Assembly (NCBI RefSeq): GCF_022513565.1
Contig: NZ_JAKWBE010000003.1
Location: forward strand, 62,001-126,000
Length of the DNA stretch: 64,000 nt
Origin: Streptomyces gilvus
GTDB taxonomy: Bacteria > Actinomycetota > Actinomycetes > Streptomycetales > Streptomycetaceae
Direction of reading: 5' to 3'
Shown: positions 54,501 through 62,488 of the stretch, piece after piece
Numbering within the stretch: the stretch's first letter is position 1
Layout of the letters: each line of letters begins with the position of its first letter
Notes under the pieces: model-generated
Told to the model about the DNA's origin: nothing
Database searches by the model: none
Seen by the model: the letters and a program-made list of their open reading frames with translations, nothing else
Position numbers and translations under genes: made by a program

Positions 54501-55256
54501 GGGGACGGCCTGGAGGGCGGGGGTGTACGTGCTGTTCAGCCGTACGGTCCGCAGCCGCCCGGCGAACAGCCGCCGCCCGACCTCCCTGAGCTTCCCGGTC
54601 TCCTGCTCCTCCTGCCCGAACCCCTTCACCACGCGTACGCCGCTGACGGCTCCGTCGACCACGCCGGCCACGGCGGCGGCCTGGGCCTGCGCGTACCAGG
54701 TGGCGGGGTGCAGCTTGGAGCGGCTGCGCTTGGCGATCCACCACAGGGCCGGGGCGACGGCGAGCGCGACGAGGGTGAGCGGCAGCGACAGCCAGGCCAT
54801 GATGACCAGGGAGATCACGAAGAGCAGGACGTTCCCGATGGTCATGGGGAGCATGAAGAGCAGGCCCTGGATGAGCTGGAGGTCGCTGGTGGCCCGCCCC
54901 ACGACCTGCCCGGTGGACAGCTCGTCCTGCCTTCGCCCGTCGAGCCGGGTGATCGTCTCGAACATCTCGGTCCGCAGGTCGTGCTGCACGTCGAGGGCGA
55001 GACGGCCGCCGTAGTAGCGGCGGACGTAGGTGGCGACGTAGACGAGGACGGCGGCACCGACCAGCGCCCCGGCCCAGGGGGCCATGCCCCGGCTGTGATC
55101 GCCGATCACGTCGTCGATGATCACCTTGGTGACGAGGGGGACGAGCGCGGTGACGGCCATGCCCGCCAGGGAGGACCCCAGGGCCAGCACGACGTCCTTC
55201 GGATACCGCCACGCGTATCCGGCCAGTCGCCGTGCCCATCCCCGTTGCTCGCTCAC
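51537..55256 (-). CDS. Fused ABC exporter (TMD-NBD-TMD-NBD)
   Basis: A 1239-residue single-chain ABC exporter. The order is membrane domain 1 (residues ~15-310), NBD 1 ([36 protein letters not shown]), linker of ~100 residues, membrane domain 2, then NBD 2 (GETGAGKST, NLSAGQRQLIALARA, LLLDEATAALD). NBD 2 has LSAGQ in place of LSGGQ. Most bacterial exporters of this type are dimers of half transporters; fusion is frequent in Streptomyces. The substrate is probably a drug or lipid. GTG 55256 is the chosen start. Confidence 0.92.
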   Translation of the reverse strand: MSEQRGWARRLAGYAWRYPKDVVLALGSSLAGMAVTALVPLVTKVIIDDVIGDHSRGMAPWAGALVGAAVLVYVATYVRRYYGGRLALDVQHDLRTEMFETITRLDGRRQDELSTGQVVGRATSDLQLIQGLLFMLPMTIGNVLLFVISLVIMAWLSLPLTLVALAVAPALWWIAKRSRSKLHPATWYAQAQAAAVAGVVDGAVSGVRVVKGFGQEEQETGKLREVGRRLFAGRLRTVRLNSTYTPALQAVPALGQVAMLALGGWLAVRGHITLGTFVAFSTYLAQLVGPVRMLAFVLTVGQQARAGTERVLELIDTRPTMTEGTKELPADAPATVEFDDVSFGYDHERPVLEGLSFEIRPGETLAVVGSSGSGKSTVSLLLPRFYDVTHGAVLIGGHDVRELTFDSLRAAIGLVPEDSFLFSDTVRDNIAYGRPDATDEEVEAAARAAQADRFIRELPEGYGTKVGEHGLTLSGGQRQRVALARAILTDPRLLVLDDATSAVDARVEHEIHEALKHVMRGRTTLLIAHRRSTLNLADRIAVLDGGRLADLGTHEELQERSALYRRLLTDPDELGGVSPGHSRPAQPAEDTSVRDELDAEFDAERGVTPRLWTGDREPKDHALSGMPATPELLAQVEALPPATDTPDIDEARAVMPEDSYGLRRLLRGFGAPLLISLGLVAVDAGMGLLLPVLIRHGIDKGVNALALGAVWSASLLGLLAVVAQWAAQVGETRMTGRTGERVLYSLRLKIFAQLQRLGLDYYERELTGRIMTRMTTDVDALSTFLQTGLVTAFVSVVTFFGILVVLLVIDVQLALVVFATLPPLVVATYFFRRASVKAYELARERVSLVNADLQESVSGLRIVQAFSRERDGGARFTELSDSYRRARVRGQWLISIYFPFVQLLSSVAAAAVLIAGAGRIDDATLTTGALVAYLLYIDLFFAPVQQLSQVFDGYQQATVSLGRIQELLREPTSTQAADEPLEVLSLRGDIAFEDVHFAYGDDEEALSGVELTIPEGQTVAFVGETGAGKSTLVKLVARFYDPTGGRVTVDGTDLRALDITSYRHRLGVVPQEAYLFQGTVRDAIAYGRPEATDAEVEAAARAVGAHEMIATLDGGYLHEVAERGRNLSAGQRQLIALARAELVDPDILLLDEATAALDLATEAQVNRATDRLAGRRTTLVVAHRLTTAARADRVVVMDRGQVLEDGTHEELLARDGRYAELWRTFVGEPDAGEAVGVTR

Positions 55257-55343
55257 GCGGGTGCCCTCCGATCGTCCTGATCTGCCGGAAGGCACCAACA
55301 CGTGAGGAAGCGGATTTCATCCCTCCGTAACAGAAGGGTGAGG

Positions 55344-56369
55344 TCAGACGCGCACCCTCAGGTAGTAGAACCGCGTGACCTGCGCCGCGTTCTGGTTGTC
55401 GTCGCTGACCAGCAGCACCTTCAGGCGATCACCCGCACGGCCGGTCACGGCCATCCCCTCGATGTTGTCGAGGAGCGGGTTCGGCTGGGGCTGCTTCGCG
55501 GTGGCGCCGAGGGACGGGCAGTCGGCGATGTCGGCGAGGAGGGTCTTCCCGATCAGCCGCACCCCCTTCTGCCCCGTGAGGTTCTCGATGCCGCTGGTGT
55601 CCGTCGCGTGGCGGGGGTCGGCCAGGTAGAGGCGGACGGTGTTGCCGACGCCGGCGGTGAAGCCGCGCTCCAGGACGAGGAGCCGGCCGTCGGGGGTGGC
55701 CTGGACCTCGGGGACGCCCAGGCCCGCGTCGATGCGGTAGGCGTACTGGGCGGCGAGACGGAAGTGGTCGCCCTTGCTCCGGGTCCAGGTCTGGAAGCGG
55801 ACGATGTCGGTGGAGTCGCCGGAGATCGCGTTCTCCATGGAGGCGAGCAGGGTGCGGCCGCCGGGCAGGAGGGTCAGGCCCTCGAAGGTCTGGTTGGCCG
55901 TGGCGCGGCCGGCGGGGGCGACGAGGAGAAAGGACGGGACCGGGAGCCGGTCGAGGATCCTGCCGTCCACGCTGTAGCGGCGGATCGACGGCTCGGTCTC
56001 CGAGGTGATCAGGCGGGTGCCGTCCCGGTCGACGACGAGGCCCTCGCTGTCCAGCGCGGCCCCTTTCTCATCGGCGAGCCGGACGACCCGCTGCGGGGCG
56101 AGCGTCCTCGCGTCCAGGTCGAAGAGGGAGGAGCGGTCCTCCAGGGCGGCGATCGAGCCGTCCTTGTCCACCACGAGCGCGGAGAAGTTGCCGACGAACG
56201 TGCCGTCGTACGTCGTCTTGTCCAGCGCGTCGGAGAAGCGGTCGACGGAGACGGACGGTGAACAGGCGTTGCCGGCCCGCGGGGTGGCCGGGGCGGGCCC
56301 GGCGGCGGTCAGCGTGGTGGCCGCCGCCAGGGCCGCGGTGACGGTCGCGAGTACGGTTCTCAGGCGCAT
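55344..56369 (-). CDS. Esterase-like activity of phytase domain protein, secreted
   Basis: A 341-residue secreted protein with a signal peptide (RLRTVLATVTAALAAATTLTAAGPA). The rest looks like the 'esterase-like activity of phytase' family (beta-propeller): GNFSALVVDKDGSIAALEDRSS, DSEGLVVDRDGTRLITSETEP, FEGLTLLPGGRTLLASMENA, ADIADCPSLG and NIEGMAVTGRAGDRLKVLLVSDDN are its repeated blades. The reaction is not certain. The ATG at 56369 is selected over a GTG three codons earlier. Confidence 0.85.
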   Translation of the reverse strand: MRLRTVLATVTAALAAATTLTAAGPAPATPRAGNACSPSVSVDRFSDALDKTTYDGTFVGNFSALVVDKDGSIAALEDRSSLFDLDARTLAPQRVVRLADEKGAALDSEGLVVDRDGTRLITSETEPSIRRYSVDGRILDRLPVPSFLLVAPAGRATANQTFEGLTLLPGGRTLLASMENAISGDSTDIVRFQTWTRSKGDHFRLAAQYAYRIDAGLGVPEVQATPDGRLLVLERGFTAGVGNTVRLYLADPRHATDTSGIENLTGQKGVRLIGKTLLADIADCPSLGATAKQPQPNPLLDNIEGMAVTGRAGDRLKVLLVSDDNQNAAQVTRFYYLRVRV

Positions 56370-56417
56370 GCGCGCCACCGTAGGCGCATCCGGTGACGCG
56401 CGGGAGACGCGCGGGCG

Positions 56418-57278
56418 TCAACTCGCCGCCAGGTCCTTGTGGATGACCTTGGCGACGCCCTGGATGGTGGAGATGCCGTAGTTCATGGTGCTGTTGCCCC
56501 AGGTGAGCACCGTGATCATGTAGTCGTGGCCGCGGCCGTTGAAGGTGCCGACGCTGTGCACCCGCCAGCCGTGCGTGGAGCGCTGCAGCCAGCCGTTCTT
56601 GACGTGCCAGGAGACGCCGGACGGGAGGCCGTAGGGCGTGCCCCAGCGCTGCGAGGAGATGACCTGGCCCATCAGCTTCAGGATGTACGCACGGGAGTTG
56701 TCGCTGAGCACGGCGTTCTTCGCGGTGATCAGCTTGAGCAGCTTCTGCTCGTCGGTGACGTTGATCTGGGTCAGACCCCAGTAGCCGTTGGCGCCGGGGA
56801 CGGTCTTCGTCATGCCGGCGGCGCTCAGGAAGCCCTTGATCTTCGTCAGGCCCAGCTGCTTCCACAGCTTGCTGGTCGCGTTGTTGTCCGACTTGGTGAT
56901 CATGGCCTTGGCCAACGAGGTCTCGGTGTCGGTGAGATACCGGTTGTGCTTCTTCGCGTCCCACAGCAGCGTGGCGAGGACGGTCACCTTGACGACACTG
57001 GCGGAGTCGTAGGAGGAGGTGGCCCGCAGCGAGCACGTGGTGTTGGTGGAGCGGTCGTAGAGCCCGACCGCGACGGTGCCCCGACGCCCGGCGAGCGCGG
57101 TGGTGATGTCCTTCTGGAGCTTGGTGGCCAGGCCCGCCCTGCCGGACGTGCAGCTGACGGTGGGTGTCGTGGCGGCCGCGGCGGGCGAGGCGGCGGCCAC
57201 GCCGGGTATGAGCACACCGAGCCCGAGGGCCCCCGTGGCGAGCGCTCTCGCGCGTCTGGTGGATCTCCCATGATTCAT
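56418..57278 (-). CDS. Serine hydrolase, class A beta-lactamase-like, secreted
   Basis: A 286-residue secreted protein with the class A beta-lactamase / PBP fold. SVVK in SASVVKVTV is the Ser-X-X-Lys pair, SDN in MITKSDNNATS is the second motif, and KNG in WHVKNGWL stands for the KTG triad. The signal peptide (ARALATGALGLGVLIPGVAAASPAAAA) is clear. Class A enzymes also need a Glu166-type residue in an omega loop, which is not obvious, so peptidoglycan hydrolase or a non-lactamase role is also possible. Confidence 0.8.
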   Translation of the reverse strand: MNHGRSTRRARALATGALGLGVLIPGVAAASPAAAATTPTVSCTSGRAGLATKLQKDITTALAGRRGTVAVGLYDRSTNTTCSLRATSSYDSASVVKVTVLATLLWDAKKHNRYLTDTETSLAKAMITKSDNNATSKLWKQLGLTKIKGFLSAAGMTKTVPGANGYWGLTQINVTDEQKLLKLITAKNAVLSDNSRAYILKLMGQVISSQRWGTPYGLPSGVSWHVKNGWLQRSTHGWRVHSVGTFNGRGHDYMITVLTWGNSTMNYGISTIQGVAKVIHKDLAAS

Positions 57279-57432
57279 GCCCCTGTTGACGCTCGAAAAC
57301 GTCCGAAAGGTTGTACGCGGCTGCCCCGTTGGGCAAAGACTGCCCAAGGCGTTACCGCCCCCTTGGCCGATTCACAGCCCGCGGCCAGCTTCGGCACAGC
57401 CCGCACCCACGCCCCCTCTGCACGATGCCCGG

Positions 57433-59700
57433 GTGACATCTGCCACCGATCCGCACCCCCACACCGAGCCCGTGTCCGCCGACTGGCCGCCGCCCGCCCC
57501 GCCGGCGGCGCCCCCGGACCGGGCACCGCGCTGGTCGCTGCCCGCCCTGATCGCGATCCTGGTCCTGGCGGCGGTCCTTTACGCCTGGAACCTGTCCGGG
57601 TCCAGCATGAACACCTTCTACAGCGGTGCCATCTGGGCCGGCACGAAGAGCTGGAAGGCCTGGTTCTTCGGCTCGCTGGACCCCGGCAACTTCCTGACCG
57701 TCGACAAACCGCCGTTCGCGACGATGGTCATGAGCCTGTCCTGCCGCCTCTTCGGCTTCGGCACCTGGCAGATGATGGCGCCTCAGATCCTGGCGGCCCT
57801 GGCCACGATCTGGATCCTGCACTCCACCGTGAAGCGGGTGTGGGGCCACGGCGCGGCGACCGTCGCCGCGCTGGTGCTGGCGCTGACCCCGATCACCGTC
57901 GCCATCAACCGCGACAACAACCCCGACACCCTCCTGGTGTTCCTCATGGTCGCGGGCGCGGCCCTCGCCTTCCGCGCCACCCGTGACGACAGGCTGCTGC
58001 CGCTGCTCGGCGCGGCGGCCTGCTTCGGTCTCGCCTTCAACACCAAGCTGCTCGCGGGCTGGATCGCCCTCCCCGCCGTCTTCGCGCTCTACCTGTACGC
58101 GTCGAGGGCGCGCTGGGCGAAGCGGATCGTCAACCTGCTGCTCGCGGCGGTCGTCCTGGCCGTCTCCAGCTTCTGGTGGGCCCTCGCGGTGTCCCTGGTC
58201 CCGGCCTCCGACCGGCCCTACATCGGCGGCTCCACGGACGGCTCCGCCTGGGACCTGATCATGGGCTACGACGGTCTCGGCCGGATCTTCGGCGGCGAGG
58301 GCAACGGCGGGGGCGGCGGGGGCGGGGGCGGCGGCTTCTCCGGCTCCTCGGGCCTCGGCCGGATGTTCAACGACATCCTCGGCGGCCAGATCTCCTGGCT
58401 GCTGCCGTTCTCCGCGATCGCCCTGGTCGGCGGGCTGGTGCTGTGCGGGCGCGCCCCGCGCACCGACCTCAGGCGGATGGCGCTGGTGCTGTGGGGCGGC
58501 TGGACGCTGCTGCACTACGTGATCTTCGCGACCGCCCAGGGCACCATGCACCCCTACTACACCACCGCGCTCGCCCCGGGCATCGCGGCGCTGTGCGGCG
58601 GCGGTGGCGTGATGCTGCTGGACGCCTTCCGCCGCGACCGGCGCTGGGTGTGGGTCCTCCCGGCCGCCTTCGGCGTCACCGGCGTCTGGGCCATCGTGCT
58701 GCTGCGCCGCGCCTCCGGCTGGAACACCTGGCTGTGGCCGACGATCGGCGTCCTGACGGTGGCCGGCGTCGTGGGCATGCTGGTCTTCCGCTCCGGCAAC
58801 CGGACCCGGCTGCTCGTGGCCTCGCTGGCGGCAGCTGTGGTCGCGGCACTGGCGGGCCCGACGGCGTACGCCGCGTCGCCTGCCTTCGGCTCCTCGGGCG
58901 GCATGATGGGCGGCACGAACCCGACGGCCGGCCCCTCCACGGGCGGTGGCATGGGCGGCCCCGGCGGCATGCGCGGCGGGAGCGGCTTCCCGGGCGGCGG
59001 CGAGATGCCGGGCGGCGGCAACCAGGCCGGCGGTGACGCGCAGGGCGGCTTCCCGGGCGGACAGCGGGGCCAGAACGGTGAGGTGCCAGGCGGCGGGCAG
59101 ATGACGCCGGGCGGCGGAAACGGCGAACTGCCCCAGGCGGGCGGCACGGGCCAGGCACCGGGCGGCAGCGGTACGGCGGACGGTACGGCACCTGGGGGTA
59201 CGGCTTCGGGCGGCACGGCTTCGGGCGGCACCGGCGAGAGCGGCGGTACGGCGGGCCAGCGTGGCGGCTTCGGCGGCGGCTCGGGCGGCGGGCCCGGTGG
59301 TATGGGCGGCGCGGACAGCGAGCTGATCTCGTACCTGAAGAAGCACCAGGACGGCGCCAAGTGGCTGCTCGCGGTCTCCAACTCGCAGAGCGCCGCGCAG
59401 ATCGAGCTCAGCGCCCGGGAACCGGTCATCTCCATGTGGGGCTTCACCGGCTCCGACAACGCGATGACGGTGGCCAAGCTGAAGGAACTGGTGAAGAAGG
59501 GCGAGCTGCACTACATCCAGATCGGCAGCGGCGGCATGGGCGGCCCCGGCGGCGGCAACACCCTCAGCACGCAGGTGTCCACCTGGGTGAAGCAGCACGG
59601 CACGGCGGTGAAGGCGAGCGCGTACAGCAAGAGTTCGGCCTCCACGTCGAGCTCGAGCACCGCGTCGCTCTACCGCCTGGATCCGTCCGACGTCAGCTGA
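57433..59700 (+). CDS. GT39 glycosyltransferase (ArnT/PMT-like membrane protein)
   Basis: A 755-residue membrane glycosyltransferase. A dolichyl/polyprenyl-phosphate-sugar transferase core is seen: WNLSGSSMNTFYSGAIWAGTKSW, FLTVDKPPFATMVMSL (DKPP-type motif), then about 10 membrane segments (57760-58850). After that comes a Gly-rich low-complexity part (~residues 490-635, GGxxG and GG repeats), then a ~120-residue C-terminal extracellular domain (ELISYLKKHQDGAKWLLAVSNSQSAAQIELSAREPVISMWGFTGSDNAMTVAKL). GTG 57433 is the start. It likely moves sugars to cell wall or proteins from a lipid carrier. Confidence 0.85.
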   Translation: MTSATDPHPHTEPVSADWPPPAPPAAPPDRAPRWSLPALIAILVLAAVLYAWNLSGSSMNTFYSGAIWAGTKSWKAWFFGSLDPGNFLTVDKPPFATMVMSLSCRLFGFGTWQMMAPQILAALATIWILHSTVKRVWGHGAATVAALVLALTPITVAINRDNNPDTLLVFLMVAGAALAFRATRDDRLLPLLGAAACFGLAFNTKLLAGWIALPAVFALYLYASRARWAKRIVNLLLAAVVLAVSSFWWALAVSLVPASDRPYIGGSTDGSAWDLIMGYDGLGRIFGGEGNGGGGGGGGGGFSGSSGLGRMFNDILGGQISWLLPFSAIALVGGLVLCGRAPRTDLRRMALVLWGGWTLLHYVIFATAQGTMHPYYTTALAPGIAALCGGGGVMLLDAFRRDRRWVWVLPAAFGVTGVWAIVLLRRASGWNTWLWPTIGVLTVAGVVGMLVFRSGNRTRLLVASLAAAVVAALAGPTAYAASPAFGSSGGMMGGTNPTAGPSTGGGMGGPGGMRGGSGFPGGGEMPGGGNQAGGDAQGGFPGGQRGQNGEVPGGGQMTPGGGNGELPQAGGTGQAPGGSGTADGTAPGGTASGGTASGGTGESGGTAGQRGGFGGGSGGGPGGMGGADSELISYLKKHQDGAKWLLAVSNSQSAAQIELSAREPVISMWGFTGSDNAMTVAKLKELVKKGELHYIQIGSGGMGGPGGGNTLSTQVSTWVKQHGTAVKASAYSKSSASTSSSSTASLYRLDPSDVS

Positions 59701-59715
59701 CGCAGACCAGCCCCG

Positions 59716-59752
59716 AACGGCTCCCGACCCCATGGTCGGGAGCCGTTTTTTA
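59716..59752 (+). terminator. Rho-independent terminator after the GT39 gene
   Basis: A 14-bp stem (59716-59729 with 59734-59747, AACGGCTCCCGACC and complement) is followed by TTTTTTA. It terminates the glycosyltransferase transcript 15 bp after its stop codon. Confidence 0.88.
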
Positions 59753-59771
59753 CTTCCCCTTTTAACGTCCC

Positions 59772-59800
59772 GTTCATCGACAAGACCTCATGTTCATGTC
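59772..59800 (+). promoter_or_regulatory. Possible Pho-box-like repeats before nuclease
   Basis: GTTCATC (59772-59778) and GTTCATG (59792-59798) are directly repeated 20 bp apart just before the nuclease gene. Streptomyces PhoP sites are built of 11-bp GTTCAC-like direct repeats; here the spacing is not a multiple of 11, so this is only a suggestion. Confidence 0.3.
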
Positions 59801-59850
59801 ACCCTCCCTCTTGCCGCCTCCATTCAACCCGCGTAGATGGGACAACCTTT

Positions 59851-60657
59851 ATGCCGGTGACACGCGTACGGCGATGGAAGTCGGTGGCGTTGGCCACCGC
59901 CGCCGTGATGGTGGGCCTCGCGGCCCCGGCGCTGACGGCCACCCCGGCCGCCGCCACGACGACCGCGTACGACTCGACGTACTACAAGAACGCGATCGGC
60001 AAGACGGGCACGAGTCTGAAGTCGTCCCTGCACACGATCATCAGCTCGGGCGTGACGAAGCTGTCGTACTCGGCGCTGTGGGACGCCCTGAAGAAGACCG
60101 ACCAGGACCCGAACAACAGCAGCAACGTGATCCTGCTGTACTCGGGCATCTCCCGCAGCAAGTCCCTCAACGGCGGTGACAGCGGCGACTGGAACCGCGA
60201 GCACGTGTGGGCGGTCTCGCACGGCGACCTCACCACCTCGACCGGCCCCGGCACCGATCTGCACCACATCCGCCCGGAGGACGTGGCGGTCAACGGCAAG
60301 CGCGGCAACCTCGACTTCGACGAGGGCGGCTCCACGTTCACCAACAGCGGTGGCAGCAAGGTCGACTCGGACTCCTTCGAGCCGCGCGACGCCGTCAAGG
60401 GCGACGTGGCCCGCATGATCCTCTACATGGCCGTCCGCTACGAGGGCGACGACGGCTTCGCCAACCTGGAGCCCGACGACAAGGTGGGCAACGGCTCCAC
60501 CCCCTACATCGGCAAGCTCTCGGTCCTCAAGCAGTGGAACGACGAGGACCCGCCGAGCGCCTTCGAGGAGAACCGCAACCAGGTCATCTACGACACCTAC
60601 CAGCACAACCGGAACCCGTTCATCGACCACCCGGAGTGGGTCGACGCGATCTGGTAG
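59851..60657 (+). CDS. Secreted endonuclease, Endonuclease I family
   Basis: A 268-residue secreted nuclease of the bacterial EndA/Bsn (endonuclease I) family, which cuts DNA and RNA. The signal peptide (SVALATAAVMVGLAAPALTATPAAA) is followed by the mature domain. The catalytic segment is DWNREHVWAVSHG (His general base), and DLHHIRPEDVAVNGKRGN holds the metal-binding Asn and other catalytic residues. Its promoter region has two GTTCAT repeats (59772 and 59792) that may be Pho-box-like. It probably digests extracellular nucleic acid for phosphate. Confidence 0.9.
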   Translation: MPVTRVRRWKSVALATAAVMVGLAAPALTATPAAATTTAYDSTYYKNAIGKTGTSLKSSLHTIISSGVTKLSYSALWDALKKTDQDPNNSSNVILLYSGISRSKSLNGGDSGDWNREHVWAVSHGDLTTSTGPGTDLHHIRPEDVAVNGKRGNLDFDEGGSTFTNSGGSKVDSDSFEPRDAVKGDVARMILYMAVRYEGDDGFANLEPDDKVGNGSTPYIGKLSVLKQWNDEDPPSAFEENRNQVIYDTYQHNRNPFIDHPEWVDAIW

Positions 60658-60711
60658 GCGTTGCCGCCGCCGCACTCCCCTTGTTCTCATGGGGAGTGCA
60701 GCCCGACCGGC

Positions 60712-60823
60712 CTACCGAATCTCGCCCATCCAGAAGTCCTCTCGGTGTCCTGCCAACTTCACGTGGGCCAGTTCGTGAGCGATGACGTAGTCGATCAGAT
60801 GCATGGGCAGTTGGTCCGGGCCG
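60712..60823 (-). pseudogene. Remnant of a YgjP/DUF45 metallopeptidase
   Basis: The translated segment LPMHLIDYVIAHELAHVKLAGHREDFWMGEIR carries the zinc-binding HELAH plus HREDFW motif of YgjP (DUF45) metallopeptidases. It lacks the rest of the family domain on the N-terminal side and stops after the Zn motif. It lies directly downstream of the SUFU gene and reads as an isolated remnant. Confidence 0.7.
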
Positions 60824-61534
60824 TCAGACCAGGGGTGGGCGGTCGGGGTCGTACAAATCCGCGCCCGAGGCGAACAACACCCCCAGCCCCTCGGCATGGA
60901 CGACTGTCCGTTCCGAGGGATAAACGGGATGGGCGCCGACGATCTCGATGAGTTCCCCGGCATCCGCGCCCTGATCGGCCACATCAATCGGGTCCGCGAG
61001 GTCCAGCCCGGGTGCAGGCAGGTCCAGCACCAGGCTGCTGAGGCGGGAGGGCGGCACGTACGGCCTCTTGTAGCCGATCACCATTCCCGGGTCGAACGGG
61101 CACAGACCCCGCAACGCGGCCACGGTGAGGGCCGGCACCTTCGCCCATCGCGGATCGGCCGACCGCATCGTGATACAGAGCTCGCGGACCGGCGCCTGCC
61201 CCTTCGCCCGCCGGAACGGTGACAGGCCGTAGGTGAAACCGGTCACGAACCCGCGCTCGGGCACGCACGAGCACACCAGGGCGAAGACGCGCCCGTCACC
61301 GGGCACACGCGGTGGAACCTCCTCGACTTCCGGCTCCGCGTCGAACCTCGTCTTCAACCGCTCCATGAAACGCCCGAGCCGCTCGGGGCCGTCTGGGGGC
61401 ACCACCTGGCCCTCACCTCTCCTCATGCGAACCGAGCACCAGCAGCACTCCGGGAAGGACTCCGGCTCTCGTCGGCGCTGCACGAGGCTCCCCACCAGGC
61501 CCATCTCGACCTCGGTCACCTCACCGTCGGTCAC
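60824..61534 (-). CDS. SUFU-type immunity protein
   Basis: A 236-residue protein resembling suppressor-of-fused (SUFU) domain immunity proteins. VFALVCSCVPERGFVTGFTYGLSPF, ELCITMRSADPRWAKVPALTVAALRG and ELIEIVGAHPVYPSERTVVHAEGLGVLFASGADLYDPDRPPLV fit that domain, frequent in polymorphic toxin systems. It starts at GTG 61534, and there is a 4-bp overlap with the uncorrected frame of the SUKH-3 gene. Confidence 0.8.
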   Translation of the reverse strand: MTDGEVTEVEMGLVGSLVQRRREPESFPECCWCSVRMRRGEGQVVPPDGPERLGRFMERLKTRFDAEPEVEEVPPRVPGDGRVFALVCSCVPERGFVTGFTYGLSPFRRAKGQAPVRELCITMRSADPRWAKVPALTVAALRGLCPFDPGMVIGYKRPYVPPSRLSSLVLDLPAPGLDLADPIDVADQGADAGELIEIVGAHPVYPSERTVVHAEGLGVLFASGADLYDPDRPPLV

Positions 61535-62112
61535 TGTTCCATCGCTCTCACTGCGCCGTCAGTCCAGCCGCTCAGGACGGACTCTGTCGACCAGATGCAC
61601 CAACGCTTCCTCCGGGCTCCCACCATAGAGGGCGAGAAACGCATCGTAGGCGCCGTACGTCCGGCCCCCCCCTCGGCGACGAGGAGCACAAGAGGACCGG
61701 AAGCCGCCGTGCCCACGGGCGTCAGCTTCTCTCCCGTTCGCTGCTCATATCTCCTCAGCTTTTCGCCGTTGACGATGCGACTCGCGCGCTCGGCGTTCAG
61801 TTCGCAGCTGTGCGTCCCCGGATCGAGCGGATGGCGCGGGTAGTCGAAGCGAGTTCCGTTGAATTCCTCGACGAAACGCAGTGCCGTCGGCGAGCAGTGA
61901 ATTCCCAGCTCATCCCATACATCCATGACATGTCGAATGTCCGCTTCGGAGGCCACCCACCGGGCGTCCTCCGCCAGGATGCCCGACAGCTTCTCCGGCA
62001 GTCCTGCCTCGCGAGGGCCATCCGGCCGATCCGCCACCCGTGCCGCCCCCTCCCTGAATTTTCCTCCACCGGCCGCACGACGGGAACGGCGGATTCGAGC
62101 TACCACTGACAC
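61531..62112 (-). pseudogene. SUKH-3-like immunity gene, frameshifted
   Basis: The N-terminal ~150 residues read GIHCSPTALRFVEEFNGTRFDYPRHPLDPGT and GEKLRRYEQRTGEKLTPVG, as in SUKH-3 immunity proteins. After ...LLVAEGG a run of eight G (on the minus strand; 61665-61672) shifts the frame. In the other frame the expected ending is intact: RTYGAYDAFLALYGGSPEEA followed by LVHLVDRVRPERLD and a stop at 61559. One more G would restore a full protein. It is either a sequencing error, a true mutation or slipped-strand variation. Start GTG 62112 is not firm. Confidence 0.8.
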
Positions 62113-62116
62113 GGCA

Positions 62117-62153
62117 ATCGCCGGGGAGCTCGTCGTACATGCTCCCCGGCGAT
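62117..62153 (-). terminator. Intergenic hairpin in the immunity cluster
   Basis: A perfect 13-bp stem (62117-62129 with 62141-62153, ATCGCCGGGGAGC and complement) lies between the S1-like gene and the frameshifted SUKH-3 gene on the minus strand. There is no T run. It separates transcription units within the immunity array, and probably reduces read-through. Confidence 0.55.
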
Positions 62154-62170
62154 CGCCGTTGTCCGGAAGG

Positions 62171-62467
62171 TCAGGAGGAGAGACCTCGCTGCTCCTCGAG
62201 CCTGCGCAGGCGTTCCGCGACCGGTACCTGCCCCGGGGGCCTCAGGATGAACTTGTTCTTCATCTCGTCGAAGACACTCAGATAGCAGGACACACGGTCT
62301 CCCACCTCGTAGTTGTCGTCGTCGTCGATGTAGAGGACATCGATGAGGCCGTCCCGTGACAGGCCCAGGTCCACGATGACGCCCCAGCGGAAGACGGCCA
62401 CGACCTCGCCTTCGACGAGGTGACCCATGAGACGCAGGTCGGCCGCTTTCACTTCGGAGTCGGTCAT
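62171..62467 (-). CDS. Small S1-domain-like protein, immunity candidate
   Basis: A 98-residue protein. VEGEVVAVFRWGVIVDLGLSRDGLIDVLYIDD with YEVGDRVSCYLSVFDEMKNKFILR has the shape of an S1/OB RNA-binding fold. Its position just after the DUF3349 gene in a toxin locus suggests an immunity role by binding the toxin or its RNA target. ATG at 62467. Confidence 0.75.
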   Translation of the reverse strand: MTDSEVKAADLRLMGHLVEGEVVAVFRWGVIVDLGLSRDGLIDVLYIDDDDNYEVGDRVSCYLSVFDEMKNKFILRPPGQVPVAERLRRLEEQRGLSS

Positions 62468-62488
62468 GGTCTCGGGCTCCTCAAACTC

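Noticed and set aside
51471..55280. A 1269-codon open frame on the plus strand opposite the ABC exporter
   Set aside because: Its translation is Gln/Gly/Arg-rich without any motif; the minus strand has complete Walker A, LSGGQ and Walker B motifs.
57352..59733. A 793-codon open frame on the minus strand opposite the GT39 gene
   Set aside because: It is a mirror of high-GC codons; its protein has Gly/Arg/Ala runs and no domain, while the plus-strand reading has membrane segments and glycosyltransferase motifs.
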